Shown: positions 25,488 to 33,743, counted from the first letter of the stretch. The stretch is 36,637 nucleotides of DNA from Candidatus Bathyarchaeota archaeon (GCA_003165195.1 PLSP01000085.1:1-36637), one strand, 5' to 3'. Translations and numbers: made by a program. The notes: generated by a model not told the origin, from the sequence alone.

Positions 25488-25637
25488 CTAAGGTTGAAAA
25501 AACGTTAACGCATTTTCCACTTTCTTGAAAACGCACGAAATAGCTCGATATATCGGCGCTCCTCTTTTGCCTGTGGTTGGGTAGGGTATGTCTAGTCCAG
25601 CGTACAGAGCAAGGAAGTCCAATTTTTCTTCAGTCAC
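25488..25637 (-). CDS. 49-residue small protein under its own bipartite operator
   Basis: GTG 25637 to TAG 25488, beginning VTEEKLDFLALYAGLDIPYP and containing GKRGAPIYRAISCVF with one Cys. AGGTG lies 10 nt before the GTG. The 13-mer is 49 nt upstream of the start codon, as in metY. No family recognised. A dedicated full operator makes it a likely real gene; overlapping plus-strand frames in this stretch look like chance. It could also be the start of a longer RNA leading into the next minus-strand unit. Confidence 0.5.
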   Translation of the reverse strand: MTEEKLDFLALYAGLDIPYPTTGKRGAPIYRAISCVFKKVENALTFFQP

Positions 25638-25685
25638 GTTTTGTTTGCACCTATTGCTTTATATTTGCATTGAACCCTTATACCT

Positions 25686-25731
25686 ATAACAGTGTTATAT
25701 GTCTTTTTGCTGTTTTTATTCTAAAATGAAT
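25686..25731 (-). promoter_or_regulatory. Bipartite sulfur-regulon promoter element (49-residue ORF)
   Basis: ATAACAGTGTTAT (25686-25698) and ATTCTAAAATGAAT (25718-25731), 32.5 bp apart, with TTTTTGC between. It lies just beyond the livM stop and points away from it. Confidence 0.83.
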
Positions 25732-25761
25732 ATTTGTCGTAACTATCGTAAAGTTCTATCC

Positions 25762-26931
25762 TTAAGCGGTTTTCTGCCATTGCTCAATTTTCAAAACAAT
25801 GCGCTTCCACAGTCGTTCCAAAAGTGAATCATGCTGCGAAGAATTAAGCAAGGGATCTTCAGTATTTTCACTATCCAAACCTTTAATGCCAGTATTTATT
25901 GTTTTGATGGGCTTTTCAGGAATCAAACCTTGCGGTCGATATATCAATATGAAAATTAATGCAAGGCCTAACAGAAGCGTATCTAGCCAAACTACGTCGA
26001 ACGGAAGAAAGGGAGCAAAGACAGACGAGTAGAACACGATGGTTTGCCTTACAGCGACGAATATGAATGTTCCAGCTACAACGCCAAGGTCGTTTGCTGC
26101 TCCACCTAGCATCACCATAACCCACGGCCAAAACGTCCAATCCACCAATGAGAAACTTGTTGAGATCACATTTGCAGTGTAAAATGCGTATAATACTCCC
26201 GCCATAGCAGCGATCGCTGAAGCAATAATCATCACAGTAAGTCGCTTTCTCTCCACATCCTTACCTAAAGCAAGAGCCGAGTTCTCGTCATCCCTGATTC
26301 CTCTGAGAAGTCTGCCGAGCGGCGAATGCGTCAACTTGCGAACAAGAAGAAACATAACCAAGACTACAACCAACATGAAGGCTACTGCAACAACATTTCG
26401 CATTTCACCTGGAGTTAATCCGAACACGCTGTAGTTCGAAGCCCATGCAAACGGGTCGGGAATTGCTAAGCCGAAGGTGCCGCCGGCAAGTGGTGTGTAA
26501 TTGTTGCCAATTATTAAAAACGCCTGTGCCGCTGCAAGAAGCGTCATGCCTAAGTAGTCGGCTCTGAGTTTTTTTGTTGGGTATGCGACTAATAGTCCAA
26601 GAAATACTCCGAAGAGTATTGCTACAATCAAAGTGGCTATTATGATCGCGAATGATAGTAAGATATTGGTGCTTAAATGCGAGTTGATAATGCTGACAAT
26701 TTGCGGATTGTCGCTATAGTAGTTGAGGCTGGAGCTGACGCCGTATAGTCTTCCAAGAAGCGTCCCAGGTATTAAACCCGCCATGAACGCACCTCCTGCA
26801 ACTGCCAGAGTCTTGCCAAAGTTTGATACTCCCCCGTAGCCGTATTCAAGATTCAGGCTCATTGTAACCAACATATAGGGGGCAAAAGTTGCTAGAAGAT
26901 TCAAAGCGAACAGGCCTGTACTACCCAGCAT
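25762..26931 (-). CDS. livM: Branched-chain amino acid-type ABC importer permease (LivM-like)
   Basis: 389 residues with about ten hydrophobic segments. The LivM signature GRLLRGIRDDENSALALGKDVERKRL (given as GRLLRGIRDDEN and ALALGKDVER) is clear. The C-terminus ends in the usual YRPQGLIPEKP, then an unusual 50-residue hydrophilic tail. Overlaps livH by 11 nt. The family imports hydrophobic amino acids, amides, urea and others, so the substrate is open; regulon membership hints at methionine or a sulfur compound. Confidence 0.92.
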   Translation of the reverse strand: MLGSTGLFALNLLATFAPYMLVTMSLNLEYGYGGVSNFGKTLAVAGGAFMAGLIPGTLLGRLYGVSSSLNYYSDNPQIVSIINSHLSTNILLSFAIIIATLIVAILFGVFLGLLVAYPTKKLRADYLGMTLLAAAQAFLIIGNNYTPLAGGTFGLAIPDPFAWASNYSVFGLTPGEMRNVVAVAFMLVVVLVMFLLVRKLTHSPLGRLLRGIRDDENSALALGKDVERKRLTVMIIASAIAAMAGVLYAFYTANVISTSFSLVDWTFWPWVMVMLGGAANDLGVVAGTFIFVAVRQTIVFYSSVFAPFLPFDVVWLDTLLLGLALIFILIYRPQGLIPEKPIKTINTGIKGLDSENTEDPLLNSSQHDSLLERLWKRIVLKIEQWQKTA

Positions 26932-27862
26932 TTCTATGCCTCCTTATTTTTTTCTTGAGTTCTTGAAAGTTGATGCCGGTTATTCCGCGTGGAGCTATCA
27001 TAAGCGTTATAACCATTGCAGCTAGCGGAATCAACGGCTCGTAGGGGATAACCCACGAACCCCAAGAGTCAGCGAGCACTCTTATAATGACGCTTTGTGC
27101 TACTCCAACTACGAAGCCACCGATAACTGCACCATAAATATTGTAGAGCCCACCTACGACGGCGGCTGCAAAGATGCTTATCAAGAAATAGGTGTCACCG
27201 ACGGTTGTACTTGAAATGTACCATAATGGAATAATGCTTCCAGCCATACCTGCAAGTCCGCCTGCAATAAACCAAGAGATGATGTAAACGGAGCTTGTGT
27301 TGATTCCGACGGTTCCAGCCAAAGGCGGGTTTTCAATGGTTGCTCTCATGGCGATGCCCAGTTTTGTTTTAGTTAGAAGAACGTACAGACTCACGACTGA
27401 GGCTACAACCAAGATGGGGGCAACAATAACTATTCCTCGTATTCCAGCAAATGTGAAATCGTACGGTGCGAGAAGAAAATTTCTTGATTGCAGCCTGAAC
27501 GCGTTTTGAAGGTAGTCGGCAAATATGTTGAGTATAGAAACCAAAAGTATGTCGAAGGCGATGGTTGCAACCATCAAAGTGGTGATAGAAGCGTTACGTT
27601 TGGTTAAGGGTCTGAGAACTGCGACATATTGGATTACGGCGGTTAATCCACCAAGCAGGAATCCCGGTATCAAACCGTAGTAGATGTTTTGCTTAAACAG
27701 TTCAGCTGTTGCCAGTCCCGTGTATATTCCAACGGTGGCAAAGGATCCGTGGGCGAAGTTGGGAACTTTTGTCGTGAGATAAGTCAGGGTTAACCCGACT
27801 GTAAGCAGCGACAGCAGGCTTGCGATGAGCAACGCGTTGGTGAAGATCAGTACATCTACCAT
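26921..27862 (-). CDS. livH: Branched-chain amino acid-type ABC importer permease (LivH-like)
   Basis: 313 residues, about eight membrane segments. LivH landmarks: LTYLTTKVPNFAHGSFATVG near the N-terminus (in place of the common NFAHG motif region), GIAMRATIENPPLAGTVGIN and GGLAGMAGSIIPLWY, PRGITG at the end. AAGGAG lies 8 nt before the ATG. First gene of the livHM operon; the 13-mer is 33 nt upstream. The binding protein and ATPases of this importer are on the opposite strand from 29159, beyond the EamA gene. Confidence 0.92.
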   Translation of the reverse strand: MVDVLIFTNALLIASLLSLLTVGLTLTYLTTKVPNFAHGSFATVGIYTGLATAELFKQNIYYGLIPGFLLGGLTAVIQYVAVLRPLTKRNASITTLMVATIAFDILLVSILNIFADYLQNAFRLQSRNFLLAPYDFTFAGIRGIVIVAPILVVASVVSLYVLLTKTKLGIAMRATIENPPLAGTVGINTSSVYIISWFIAGGLAGMAGSIIPLWYISSTTVGDTYFLISIFAAAVVGGLYNIYGAVIGGFVVGVAQSVIIRVLADSWGSWVIPYEPLIPLAAMVITLMIAPRGITGINFQELKKKIRRHRNAG

Positions 27863-27895
27863 TAATTTGACTCCTTACGGGCTAAGCTCGATGCC

Positions 27896-27941
27896 ATAAC
27901 GGCGTTATATGCTTTTTTGCAAGTAATATTCCAATAGGAAT
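27896..27941 (-). promoter_or_regulatory. Bipartite sulfur-regulon promoter element (livHM)
   Basis: ATAACGGCGTTAT (27896-27908) and the perfect inverted repeat ATTCCAATAGGAAT (27928-27941), 32.5 bp centre to centre, with TTTTTTGCA between. Points toward livH. Confidence 0.87.
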
Positions 27942-27968
27942 CAAAAGAAAAAAACAACAAGACGATTG

Positions 27969-28874
27969 CTACTTGCTGTTCACAATGTAAACCGCAATGA
28001 AAATCAAGAAGGCACCCGAAATGACAAAGACAGTCAATTTTTCGCCAATAAAAGCCGCCGCAAAAACAGCCGTCACCAAGGGCTCACCGAACAAGAAGGA
28101 GCTTGTCGTTGAACCAGCCTTTTTTAAAACGTAAAACCAGATCCAGTAGCTGAGAATTGAGCAAGTTACAGCCAGGTAAAGAATCCCGAACCAAGCATCT
28201 GCCCCAATGGTTAAGATTTGGAAAAATGAGCCTTCAGCGAATGAAAAAGGAACTAGACAAACGCCTCCGATGATAGTGACGTATGCAACAACCAAGAAAG
28301 GGTCATATTTATTCATCATTTTTTCGCCAAGCAGACTATAAATTGCCCACATAACAGGGGTGGATAGAAGAATTAAAGTTCCCATGAGAAGTTGCTGGTT
28401 TTGCTGCAAACCAAAGAGATCCGCTGATATTACTGAGAATGTTCCGAACGCTGCGATGGCAAGACCGAATGCGTGCCGTTTTGTTAGTTTATCCTTGAAT
28501 ATTCGCAGGGAGAAAAGTGTAATCAAGATAGGGGATAGCAGGCAAACGAGGATGGATGCGATGGATGCGCCGGCAAGGGCAATGCCTGTGTATTGGACGA
28601 TGTAGAAAAAGGTCACGCCGGTAAGGGCTAAGATGAGCAGGATTAATAGGTCTTTTTTGTCTATGGCTAGACTATAATTTGGGTTTACGGCTCGCCTGGC
28701 TAGCAGTATGATTGAGATGAGTACGGATGCGACGAGGAATCTGAAGGTTGCGAGGGCGATAGCTGTCAAACCGTTGCCTATGGTTGCTTTGACCACTACA
28801 AATGAGCTTCCCCAGAAAACAATGGCTAGTATCATCAGGAAGGCTTGGAATGGGGTTATAGAGCGTGTGGTCAT
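27969..28874 (-). CDS. EamA/DMT-superfamily permease
   Basis: About 301 residues with ten hydrophobic segments in two EamA repeats; first repeat begins AFLMILAIVFWGSSFVVVKA (conserved WGSSF), second near LMGTLILLSTPVMWAIYSLLG. ATG 28874 is chosen over TTG 28886. Family members export amino acids or metabolites, and some act on cysteine or its pathway intermediates. It lies between the two halves of the Liv-like importer but has no operator in its own orientation, so regulon membership is not supported. Confidence 0.9.
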   Translation of the reverse strand: MTTRSITPFQAFLMILAIVFWGSSFVVVKATIGNGLTAIALATFRFLVASVLISIILLARRAVNPNYSLAIDKKDLLILLILALTGVTFFYIVQYTGIALAGASIASILVCLLSPILITLFSLRIFKDKLTKRHAFGLAIAAFGTFSVISADLFGLQQNQQLLMGTLILLSTPVMWAIYSLLGEKMMNKYDPFLVVAYVTIIGGVCLVPFSFAEGSFFQILTIGADAWFGILYLAVTCSILSYWIWFYVLKKAGSTTSSFLFGEPLVTAVFAAAFIGEKLTVFVISGAFLIFIAVYIVNSK

Positions 28875-28929
28875 GGTTTTAACCAATGTTTTTGTCTAAC
28901 TTTTAAGCGTTAAACGCGCATTTTTAAAT

Positions 28930-28975
28930 ATTCGCTTAGGAATATTTCTTGCAAAAAAGCATATAACGCCGTTAT
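28930..28975 (+). promoter_or_regulatory. Bipartite sulfur-regulon promoter element (livJGF)
   Basis: ATTCGCTTAGGAAT (28930-28943) then TTGCAAAAAAGC (28950-28960) and ATAACGCCGTTAT (28963-28975), 32.5 bp between repeat centres. On the plus strand this shows the layout directly: ATTC repeat, BRE-like A-run, TATA-like CATATAAC overlapping the 13-mer, then genes. Confidence 0.87.
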
Positions 28976-29016
28976 AGAGTGTAAAACTAGCAAATTCAAA
29001 GGGAATGATAAATAAA

Positions 29017-29157
29017 ATGTCAGAAAAAAAATTAAGCACCCTCCAAATCTACGCAGGGGTACATTTCACACCTCCAAACGCAGATCTAGGAGCAGAATCT
29101 ACACACAAAACGACAACAGTCACAGGAAAACTCCCAGTTTTTAAGGAGGTTCCTTGA
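29017..29157 (+). CDS. 46-residue small ORF upstream of livJ
   Basis: ATG 29017 (or in-frame ATG 29005) to TGA 29155-29157; begins MSEKKLSTLQIYAGVHFTPP and ends VFKEVP. Its last codons contain the AAGGAGG that serves livJ, whose TTG is one nt past the stop, so the arrangement is coupled just like the 35-codon ORF before the RAM-domain gene. No family recognised and no membrane segment. Confidence 0.5.
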   Translation: MSEKKLSTLQIYAGVHFTPPNADLGAESTHKTTTVTGKLPVFKEVP

Positions 29158-29158
29158 T

Positions 29159-30457
29159 TTGACCCAAAAAACTGCCAAACCGAAGAGACAAGTTTCGCTA
29201 ATAATCGTAGTAGTCGCACTCATCGCCGCATTGCTCATTGGCTCAGCAGGCGGCTACGTGATAGCACCAAAAACGAGCTCTAGCACCAGTGGCCATGGCT
29301 TGTCAGGCGTGATAAACATCGGCGCAGCCCTTCCCCTGTCAGGACAACTATCTTCATACGGCGCAACAGCAAAAGCAGCATTAACCTTAGCTGAGAACCA
29401 AATTAATACCGCCTTAAGCAACTCAAAGGCAGGATACTCAATAAACGTCCTGTTTGAGGATACCCAGACACAACCTGACGTTGCATTAACTGTAACCCAA
29501 GACTTCGCAGCTAAAGGCGTCCAAGTCATATTAGGATACTACTCGACGAGCGAATTAAGTAACAGTTTGAACTATGCGCAAACAAACCACATAGTGCTAA
29601 TTTCACCCGCTTCAACAGGATTAAGTCTGGCGATAGATAAACCATACATCTACAGATTCGTCCCAGCGGACGACAAACAAGGACCCGCAGCAGCTACAGC
29701 ATTAAAATCCCTTAACATAACATACATTGTATCAATTGCAGTTGATAGTGCATACGGAAATGGCTTAGTCAACTCCACTGAGAGCGCATTCAGCGGGCTA
29801 GGCGGAAGCGCTGACCCTAACGGCATAAGCTACAACCCGAACACCACAGACTTCTCAAGCGATGTGGCACTGTTAGCTCAACAGGTCCAAACCGCCGTTA
29901 CAACCTATGGTGCAAGCCACGTAGCTGTATATGCTGTAACATACGACGAATTAGAAGATATAGTGACAGTGGCAGCCCAATATCCAGTGTTATCACAAGT
30001 ACAGTGGTTCGGATCTGATGGAAACTCCCCATCTCCAGGCATCGCAGCAGATTCAACAGTGGCAACATACCTCGCAGCCGCACCCGTTCAATTCGAAGGC
30101 ACAATCTTTGCACCAGCCACCTCCACAATCCAAACACAGGTAGCTAACTATGTCCAAAGTCAAACAGGCGGCTCTGCAGATCCCTACTCATTTGCCATAT
30201 ACGATGAGCTCTGGGTCGTCGCAAAAACCTTAGCCTTCACACAACAGAACAGCGGTACAGCAATAAACTCGGCACTCCCAACCATTGCTGACCAATCGTT
30301 CGGCGCCAGCGGCTTAACACAGCTCAACTCATTCGGAGACAGATCAAGCGGGGACTACGAGATATACCAGATCTACGCGGTTAACTCGACGGCTTATGAC
30401 TGGAAAATTGCTGGGTCCTATTCGGCTTCAACGCAATCGGTGACATGGAACACATAA
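29159..30457 (+). CDS. livJ: Branched-chain amino acid-type substrate-binding protein (LivJ-like)
   Basis: 432 residues. N-terminal membrane anchor about 12-35, short Ser/Thr/Gly linker, then type I periplasmic-binding fold: INIGAALPLSGQLSSYG, VILGYYSTSELSNSLNYA, YIYRFVPADDKQGPAAA. Start is TTG 29159 with GGAGG upstream. It should deliver ligand to LivHM on the other strand. A T-rich stretch at 30470-30481 between livJ and livG could reduce readthrough, so binding protein may be made in excess of ATPases. Confidence 0.92.
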   Translation: MTQKTAKPKRQVSLIIVVVALIAALLIGSAGGYVIAPKTSSSTSGHGLSGVINIGAALPLSGQLSSYGATAKAALTLAENQINTALSNSKAGYSINVLFEDTQTQPDVALTVTQDFAAKGVQVILGYYSTSELSNSLNYAQTNHIVLISPASTGLSLAIDKPYIYRFVPADDKQGPAAATALKSLNITYIVSIAVDSAYGNGLVNSTESAFSGLGGSADPNGISYNPNTTDFSSDVALLAQQVQTAVTTYGASHVAVYAVTYDELEDIVTVAAQYPVLSQVQWFGSDGNSPSPGIAADSTVATYLAAAPVQFEGTIFAPATSTIQTQVANYVQSQTGGSADPYSFAIYDELWVVAKTLAFTQQNSGTAINSALPTIADQSFGASGLTQLNSFGDRSSGDYEIYQIYAVNSTAYDWKIAGSYSASTQSVTWNT

Positions 30458-30505
30458 AACCCCTATCTCTTTCTTTTTTTTATTTAAGTAAATAATCGGT
30501 GTAGT

Positions 30506-31282
30506 GTGAAAAATTTGTCCCATATTATTCTAGACATAGAGAATGTGAAAAAAACTTTTGGCGGAATCATCGCCCTTAACGGTATTAACATGAGCGTCGA
30601 AAGCGGAAAAATGACAATGTTGATTGGTCCCAATGGTAGCGGTAAAACGACGCTGATTAACGTGATATCTGGGTTTTACAAACCTGACGAAGGCAGAATA
30701 CTATTAGAAAGCAAAGACATAACAGGGCAGTCGCTAAGTAAAGTGTCAAAACAGGGCCTAGTACGAACCTTCCAGATTCCAGCCCCCTTCCAAAAGCTCT
30801 CAGTTATGGAGAACCTGCTTATAGCAGGCGGCGGCAATCCAGGCGAATCATTCCTCAAGGCGCCATTCAAACGTGCTTGGAGGAAACAAGAAGCGGAAAT
30901 TTACGAGCGCGCTTGGAAAGTTCTTGAGTTAATTAACCTTAAATTGCCTGATCAATTTGCAAGCAACCTAAGCGGAGGGCAACTTAAGTTACTTGAAGTT
31001 GGACGCGTTTTGATGACAGGTGCACGAATTGTTATTTTGGATGAGCCTGCTTCAGGTTTAAACCCAACTCTTGCTCACCAAGTGTTTGAGCATCTTGATG
31101 ATATAAAGAAGAAAAGCGGACTAACATTCCTAGTAGTTGAGCACAGGTTGGATATTACGCTGCAATACGTAGATTACGTTTATGCATTAGCTCAGGGCGC
31201 GGTGGTTTCACAGGGCAGCGTTGCGGAAGTGATGAATGACCCGAAGGTTATCGAAGGCTATTTGGGGGTTTCATGCGCATGA
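30506..31282 (+). CDS. livG: Branched-chain amino acid-type ABC importer ATPase (LivG-like)
   Basis: 258 residues with Walker A GPNGSGKTT, the LivG-type RTFQIPAPFQKLSVMENL, signature LSGGQLKLLEVGR, Walker B IVILDEPASGLNP and the switch in VVEHRLDI. GTG start at 30506 with GGTG just upstream. Overlaps livF by 10 nt. Confidence 0.93.
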   Translation: MKNLSHIILDIENVKKTFGGIIALNGINMSVESGKMTMLIGPNGSGKTTLINVISGFYKPDEGRILLESKDITGQSLSKVSKQGLVRTFQIPAPFQKLSVMENLLIAGGGNPGESFLKAPFKRAWRKQEAEIYERAWKVLELINLKLPDQFASNLSGGQLKLLEVGRVLMTGARIVILDEPASGLNPTLAHQVFEHLDDIKKKSGLTFLVVEHRLDITLQYVDYVYALAQGAVVSQGSVAEVMNDPKVIEGYLGVSCA

Positions 31283-32007
31283 TAAAACTAAATGCTCTGA
31301 GTGCAGGCTACGGCAAATTTCATGTACTATACGACATTAGCGTTGATTTCGAAGACATGAAATTAACCGTAGTGCTTGGCCCCAATGGCAGTGGTAAAAG
31401 CACCTTACTAAAAAGCATCTTTGGGCTAACGACCATCTACTCAGGCGATATTCTGCTCAATACCGAAAAAATAACTGGAAAGCCGCCTAACCAAATAGCA
31501 AAGAAAGGCATAGCATATGTTTCTCAGGTACAGAACATCTTTCCAAACCTTTCCGTACGCGAAAACCTCATTATGGCAGGCTACACACTCAGGTCGGGCG
31601 AAGCAAACGAGAGAGTGAAAGAAGTCATAGAGTATTACCCCGTTTTGAATCAGTGCTACAACAGGAAGGCCAGCACTATGAGCGGAGGCGAAAGACAGAT
31701 ACTTGCAATAGCCATGTCGCTGGTACGCAAGCCAGACTTGATGCTTTTTGACGAGCCAACAGCTAATCTTTCTCCTAAAATGGCAACCCAAATCATGACC
31801 GAAATCACCAAGCTGCGGGATAACTTTGGAAAAACAATAATACTTGTCGAGCAGAACGCAATCAAAGCACTAAATTGTGGAGACAGAGCGTTGCTCCTTG
31901 TAGGCGGCAAGGTGAACTTCTACGGATTACCCAACGACTTGCTTAACTCGCCAGAACTAGGAGCGCTCTATTTAGGAATCCAGCAGAAAGAACCATCAGC
32001 CAAATAA
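31273..32007 (+). CDS. livF: Branched-chain amino acid-type ABC importer ATPase (LivF-like)
   Basis: 244 residues with Walker A GPNGSGKST, signature MSGGERQILAIAM, Walker B LMLFDEPTANLSP and the switch in LVEQNAIKAL. Begins at ATG 31273 (second ATG at 31279). Last gene of livJGF. Its 3' end overlaps a minus-strand frame by 65 nt, probably because that minus-strand gene carries a frameshift. Confidence 0.93.
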   Translation: MRMIKLNALSAGYGKFHVLYDISVDFEDMKLTVVLGPNGSGKSTLLKSIFGLTTIYSGDILLNTEKITGKPPNQIAKKGIAYVSQVQNIFPNLSVRENLIMAGYTLRSGEANERVKEVIEYYPVLNQCYNRKASTMSGGERQILAIAMSLVRKPDLMLFDEPTANLSPKMATQIMTEITKLRDNFGKTIILVEQNAIKALNCGDRALLLVGGKVNFYGLPNDLLNSPELGALYLGIQQKEPSAK

Positions 32008-32809
32008 TGGCACGCCAAAAGAAGCCTTTAACCAGAAATCGATCATGGATCAACAGAAGAATTAACGACCGATATTTGTATCGTTGATATACTTCCAGTA
32101 AAGTATGTTGTCTGGATTGAAACGGGTAACTGGTGTTTTCTAAAACTGTGTTTGGGTTACGCCAAAGTGCGACTGTGGCGGTTTCGGTTTCATTGGGCAA
32201 AAATGGGGTGTTGATTCCTAGAGAGTAATTTTGGCCGTCGAATGTGCAGTTGATTGAAGAAACGGGTACGGTTCCTGAGTTTTGAATTGTTGCTTCAAAG
32301 AAAGGAACTTGTTCAGCACTAAAAAACTGGGTTACAGGATTACTTGACGAGTTATAGTTCTGCTGGTATACTGATGCTTTGGTGATTTGGATTTGACCTT
32401 TAAACTGTGGAGTGGAGTACGAAGTAGAGTAATATTGACAGCTTTCGTCTGCGAACACAAACGTTAGCTGCAACGTATAGGTTTGTTTGCTTTCCAGACC
32501 AAAACCTTGTAGGGTAAAAGTTAGGTTTCTTGTTTGGTGGGCTGGAATGAGGAAATATGTGGTTTCAAGGTATTTTTCGTCTATTGTCAGGTTTTGAGCC
32601 AATACGTCGGAGTTGTATACGTTTTTTATAGTAATATCAAGCACAGGGACAACGATATTTTGTTTCTGGTTATAATTTACTCCATACGACATTTCAACAT
32701 TTGACACTTTAACTTCGGCATCATCTTCCATTGACGTTATAACAAAAAAAGGTAGCAACGCCGCCAAAAGCAACAGAAATAAAACTGCAAATATAACTTT
32801 TAAATTCAC
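31943..32809 (-). CDS. Membrane-anchored extracytoplasmic protein of unknown function, probably frameshifted at the 3' end
   Basis: GTG start at 32809; the open frame is 288 codons. One N-terminal hydrophobic segment (about 4-24) is followed by a beta-rich, Asn/Thr/Tyr-rich exterior domain with several N-x-S/T sites (QNYNSSSNP, INCTFDGQNYS, FLPNETET), typical of an archaeal surface protein. The last 55 residues look unlike protein and overlap livF by 65 nt. Removing one A from the minus-strand AAAA at 32136-32139 gives an ending VTRFNPDNILYWKYIND and a stop at 32062, giving about 248 residues and no overlap. The function is unknown. Confidence 0.6.
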   Translation of the reverse strand: MNLKVIFAVLFLLLLAALLPFFVITSMEDDAEVKVSNVEMSYGVNYNQKQNIVVPVLDITIKNVYNSDVLAQNLTIDEKYLETTYFLIPAHQTRNLTFTLQGFGLESKQTYTLQLTFVFADESCQYYSTSYSTPQFKGQIQITKASVYQQNYNSSSNPVTQFFSAEQVPFFEATIQNSGTVPVSSINCTFDGQNYSLGINTPFLPNETETATVALWRNPNTVLENTSYPFQSRQHTLLEVYQRYKYRSLILLLIHDRFLVKGFFWRAIIWLMVLSAGFLNRALLVLAS

Positions 32810-32976
32810 CTGCTGTCTACTCCACGATTAGTGATTGGGAATCTTTCTTTTAGCTCTCCCCAAGGAACAAAGTGTTCCCCAACAAGAACAGCCTCTTGGA
32901 TGTTTCGCGTTAAATTTTTCATCAAATAGAAATTACGATAGGCCCCGACTTTGGCAAGGGTGGGCGCGTCGTACAT
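32806..32976 (-). CDS. 56-residue small protein after the B3/4 domain gene
   Basis: ATG 32976 to TGA 32806; begins MYDAPTLAKVGAYRNFYLMK and contains EHFVPWGELKERFP. It starts 5 nt after the B3/4 gene stop and its TGA overlaps the GTG start of the next gene (GTGA). The longer frame upstream of this ATG overlaps the B3/4 gene and is probably not translated. No family recognised; could be an unrecognised C-terminal extension gene of the B3/4 protein. Confidence 0.5.
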   Translation of the reverse strand: MYDAPTLAKVGAYRNFYLMKNLTRNIQEAVLVGEHFVPWGELKERFPITNRGVDSR

Positions 32977-32981
32977 TCCGA

Positions 32982-33590
32982 TTAGGCCGTGATTTGTTGG
33001 TCGATGATGTTGTATGTTCCGCCACAGTATGTGACGATGTTGCTGCAAACATTTTGCAGTGCAGTTTGCAGGGTGCTTAATGGAGCATAGCGGTTGCCTT
33101 GGACGTAAATTATGAAGTGCTGGGTAGTCTTGGTTATTTTCGTTTCTGCACATTGTTTTTTATCTAGCCGACAAAGGATTTTTTCGTCGTCAACGCATGC
33201 GTATTCACCCTTGTTTACTTTTTCAAGTGAGGTTGACCCTAAAGGCGTATATTTTTCGTTTCCGCGTGTGATAATGAATCGGATATTGCCAACGATTTTT
33301 TCCAGGTCGTGAGCGCCGATGGACAGAAAAGTTTCTGCTGAAACCACATTGTAGCTGTCAACCACAGTGTTAATGTTGGGGAACCTGCCGTTGGCCTGCA
33401 CAAGTTCGATAAGCCACTTCGCAGGAGGCTTTGGATCAACAATACCTTCCTCTTTTTGCAGCCGAGAATATTCGTTCAAAATTTGGTTATCATGTATTTT
33501 GTATAGAGCTATTTTTTCGATCTTTTCCTTTTTTAATCGTTCTAATGCACCATTTTTATTAACAATATTTGCACCTACAAATGTCGCCAT
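32982..33590 (-). CDS. Stand-alone B3/4 (PheRS beta-like tRNA-editing) domain protein
   Basis: 202 residues matching the B3/4 domain of phenylalanyl-tRNA synthetase beta, as in COG3382 proteins: NEYSRLQKEEGIVDPKPPAKWLIELVQ (in part), FPNINTVVDSYNVVSAETFLSIGAHDLEK (key part NTVVDSYN) and GEYACVDDEKILCRLDKKQC. In PheRS this domain removes wrong amino acids from tRNA; free versions are poorly studied. The in-frame residues before ATG 33590 (AVLDKGINVA) look family-like, but a TAG at 33624-33626 and no start codon lie upstream, so the N-terminus may be short or damaged. A degenerate operator (33698-33743) lies upstream. Confidence 0.82.
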   Translation of the reverse strand: MATFVGANIVNKNGALERLKKEKIEKIALYKIHDNQILNEYSRLQKEEGIVDPKPPAKWLIELVQANGRFPNINTVVDSYNVVSAETFLSIGAHDLEKIVGNIRFIITRGNEKYTPLGSTSLEKVNKGEYACVDDEKILCRLDKKQCAETKITKTTQHFIIYVQGNRYAPLSTLQTALQNVCSNIVTYCGGTYNIIDQQITA

Positions 33591-33697
33591 CGCAACGTTG
33601 ATTCCTTTATCAAGAACAGCCTTCTAAACCAGAAGCTCTACATTTCTACTTATCACTTATGTAACCTCTTTGCTTACTAAATTTACGAACGATAACT

Positions 33698-33743
33698 GTT
33701 AGTGCCGTATATCCATTTTTGCAAGTTTTATTCCAAAAATAAT
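33698..33743 (-). promoter_or_regulatory. Degenerate bipartite sulfur-regulon element (B3/4 gene)
   Basis: ATTCCAAAAATAAT (33730-33743) and a conserved TATATCCATTTTTGCAAG tract (33708-33725), but the 13-mer has decayed to GTTAGTGCCGTATAT with a missing base. Oriented toward the B3/4 gene, about 110 nt away. Confidence 0.5.

Noticed and set aside
25253-25528. 91-codon plus-strand ORF across two operators
   Set aside because: It runs over two regulatory regions, is rich in Phe from T-runs and conflicts with two better minus-strand small ORFs.
27000-27013. ATAAGCGTTATAAC in livH
   Set aside because: Arms do not match ATAAC-NNN-GTTAT and it encodes conserved permease residues; chance resemblance.
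32976-33153. Upstream extension of the 56-residue ORF (frame open to 33153)
   Set aside because: It overlaps the conserved B3/4 coding sequence in another frame and its composition (His, Arg, Gln-rich) is not protein-like.
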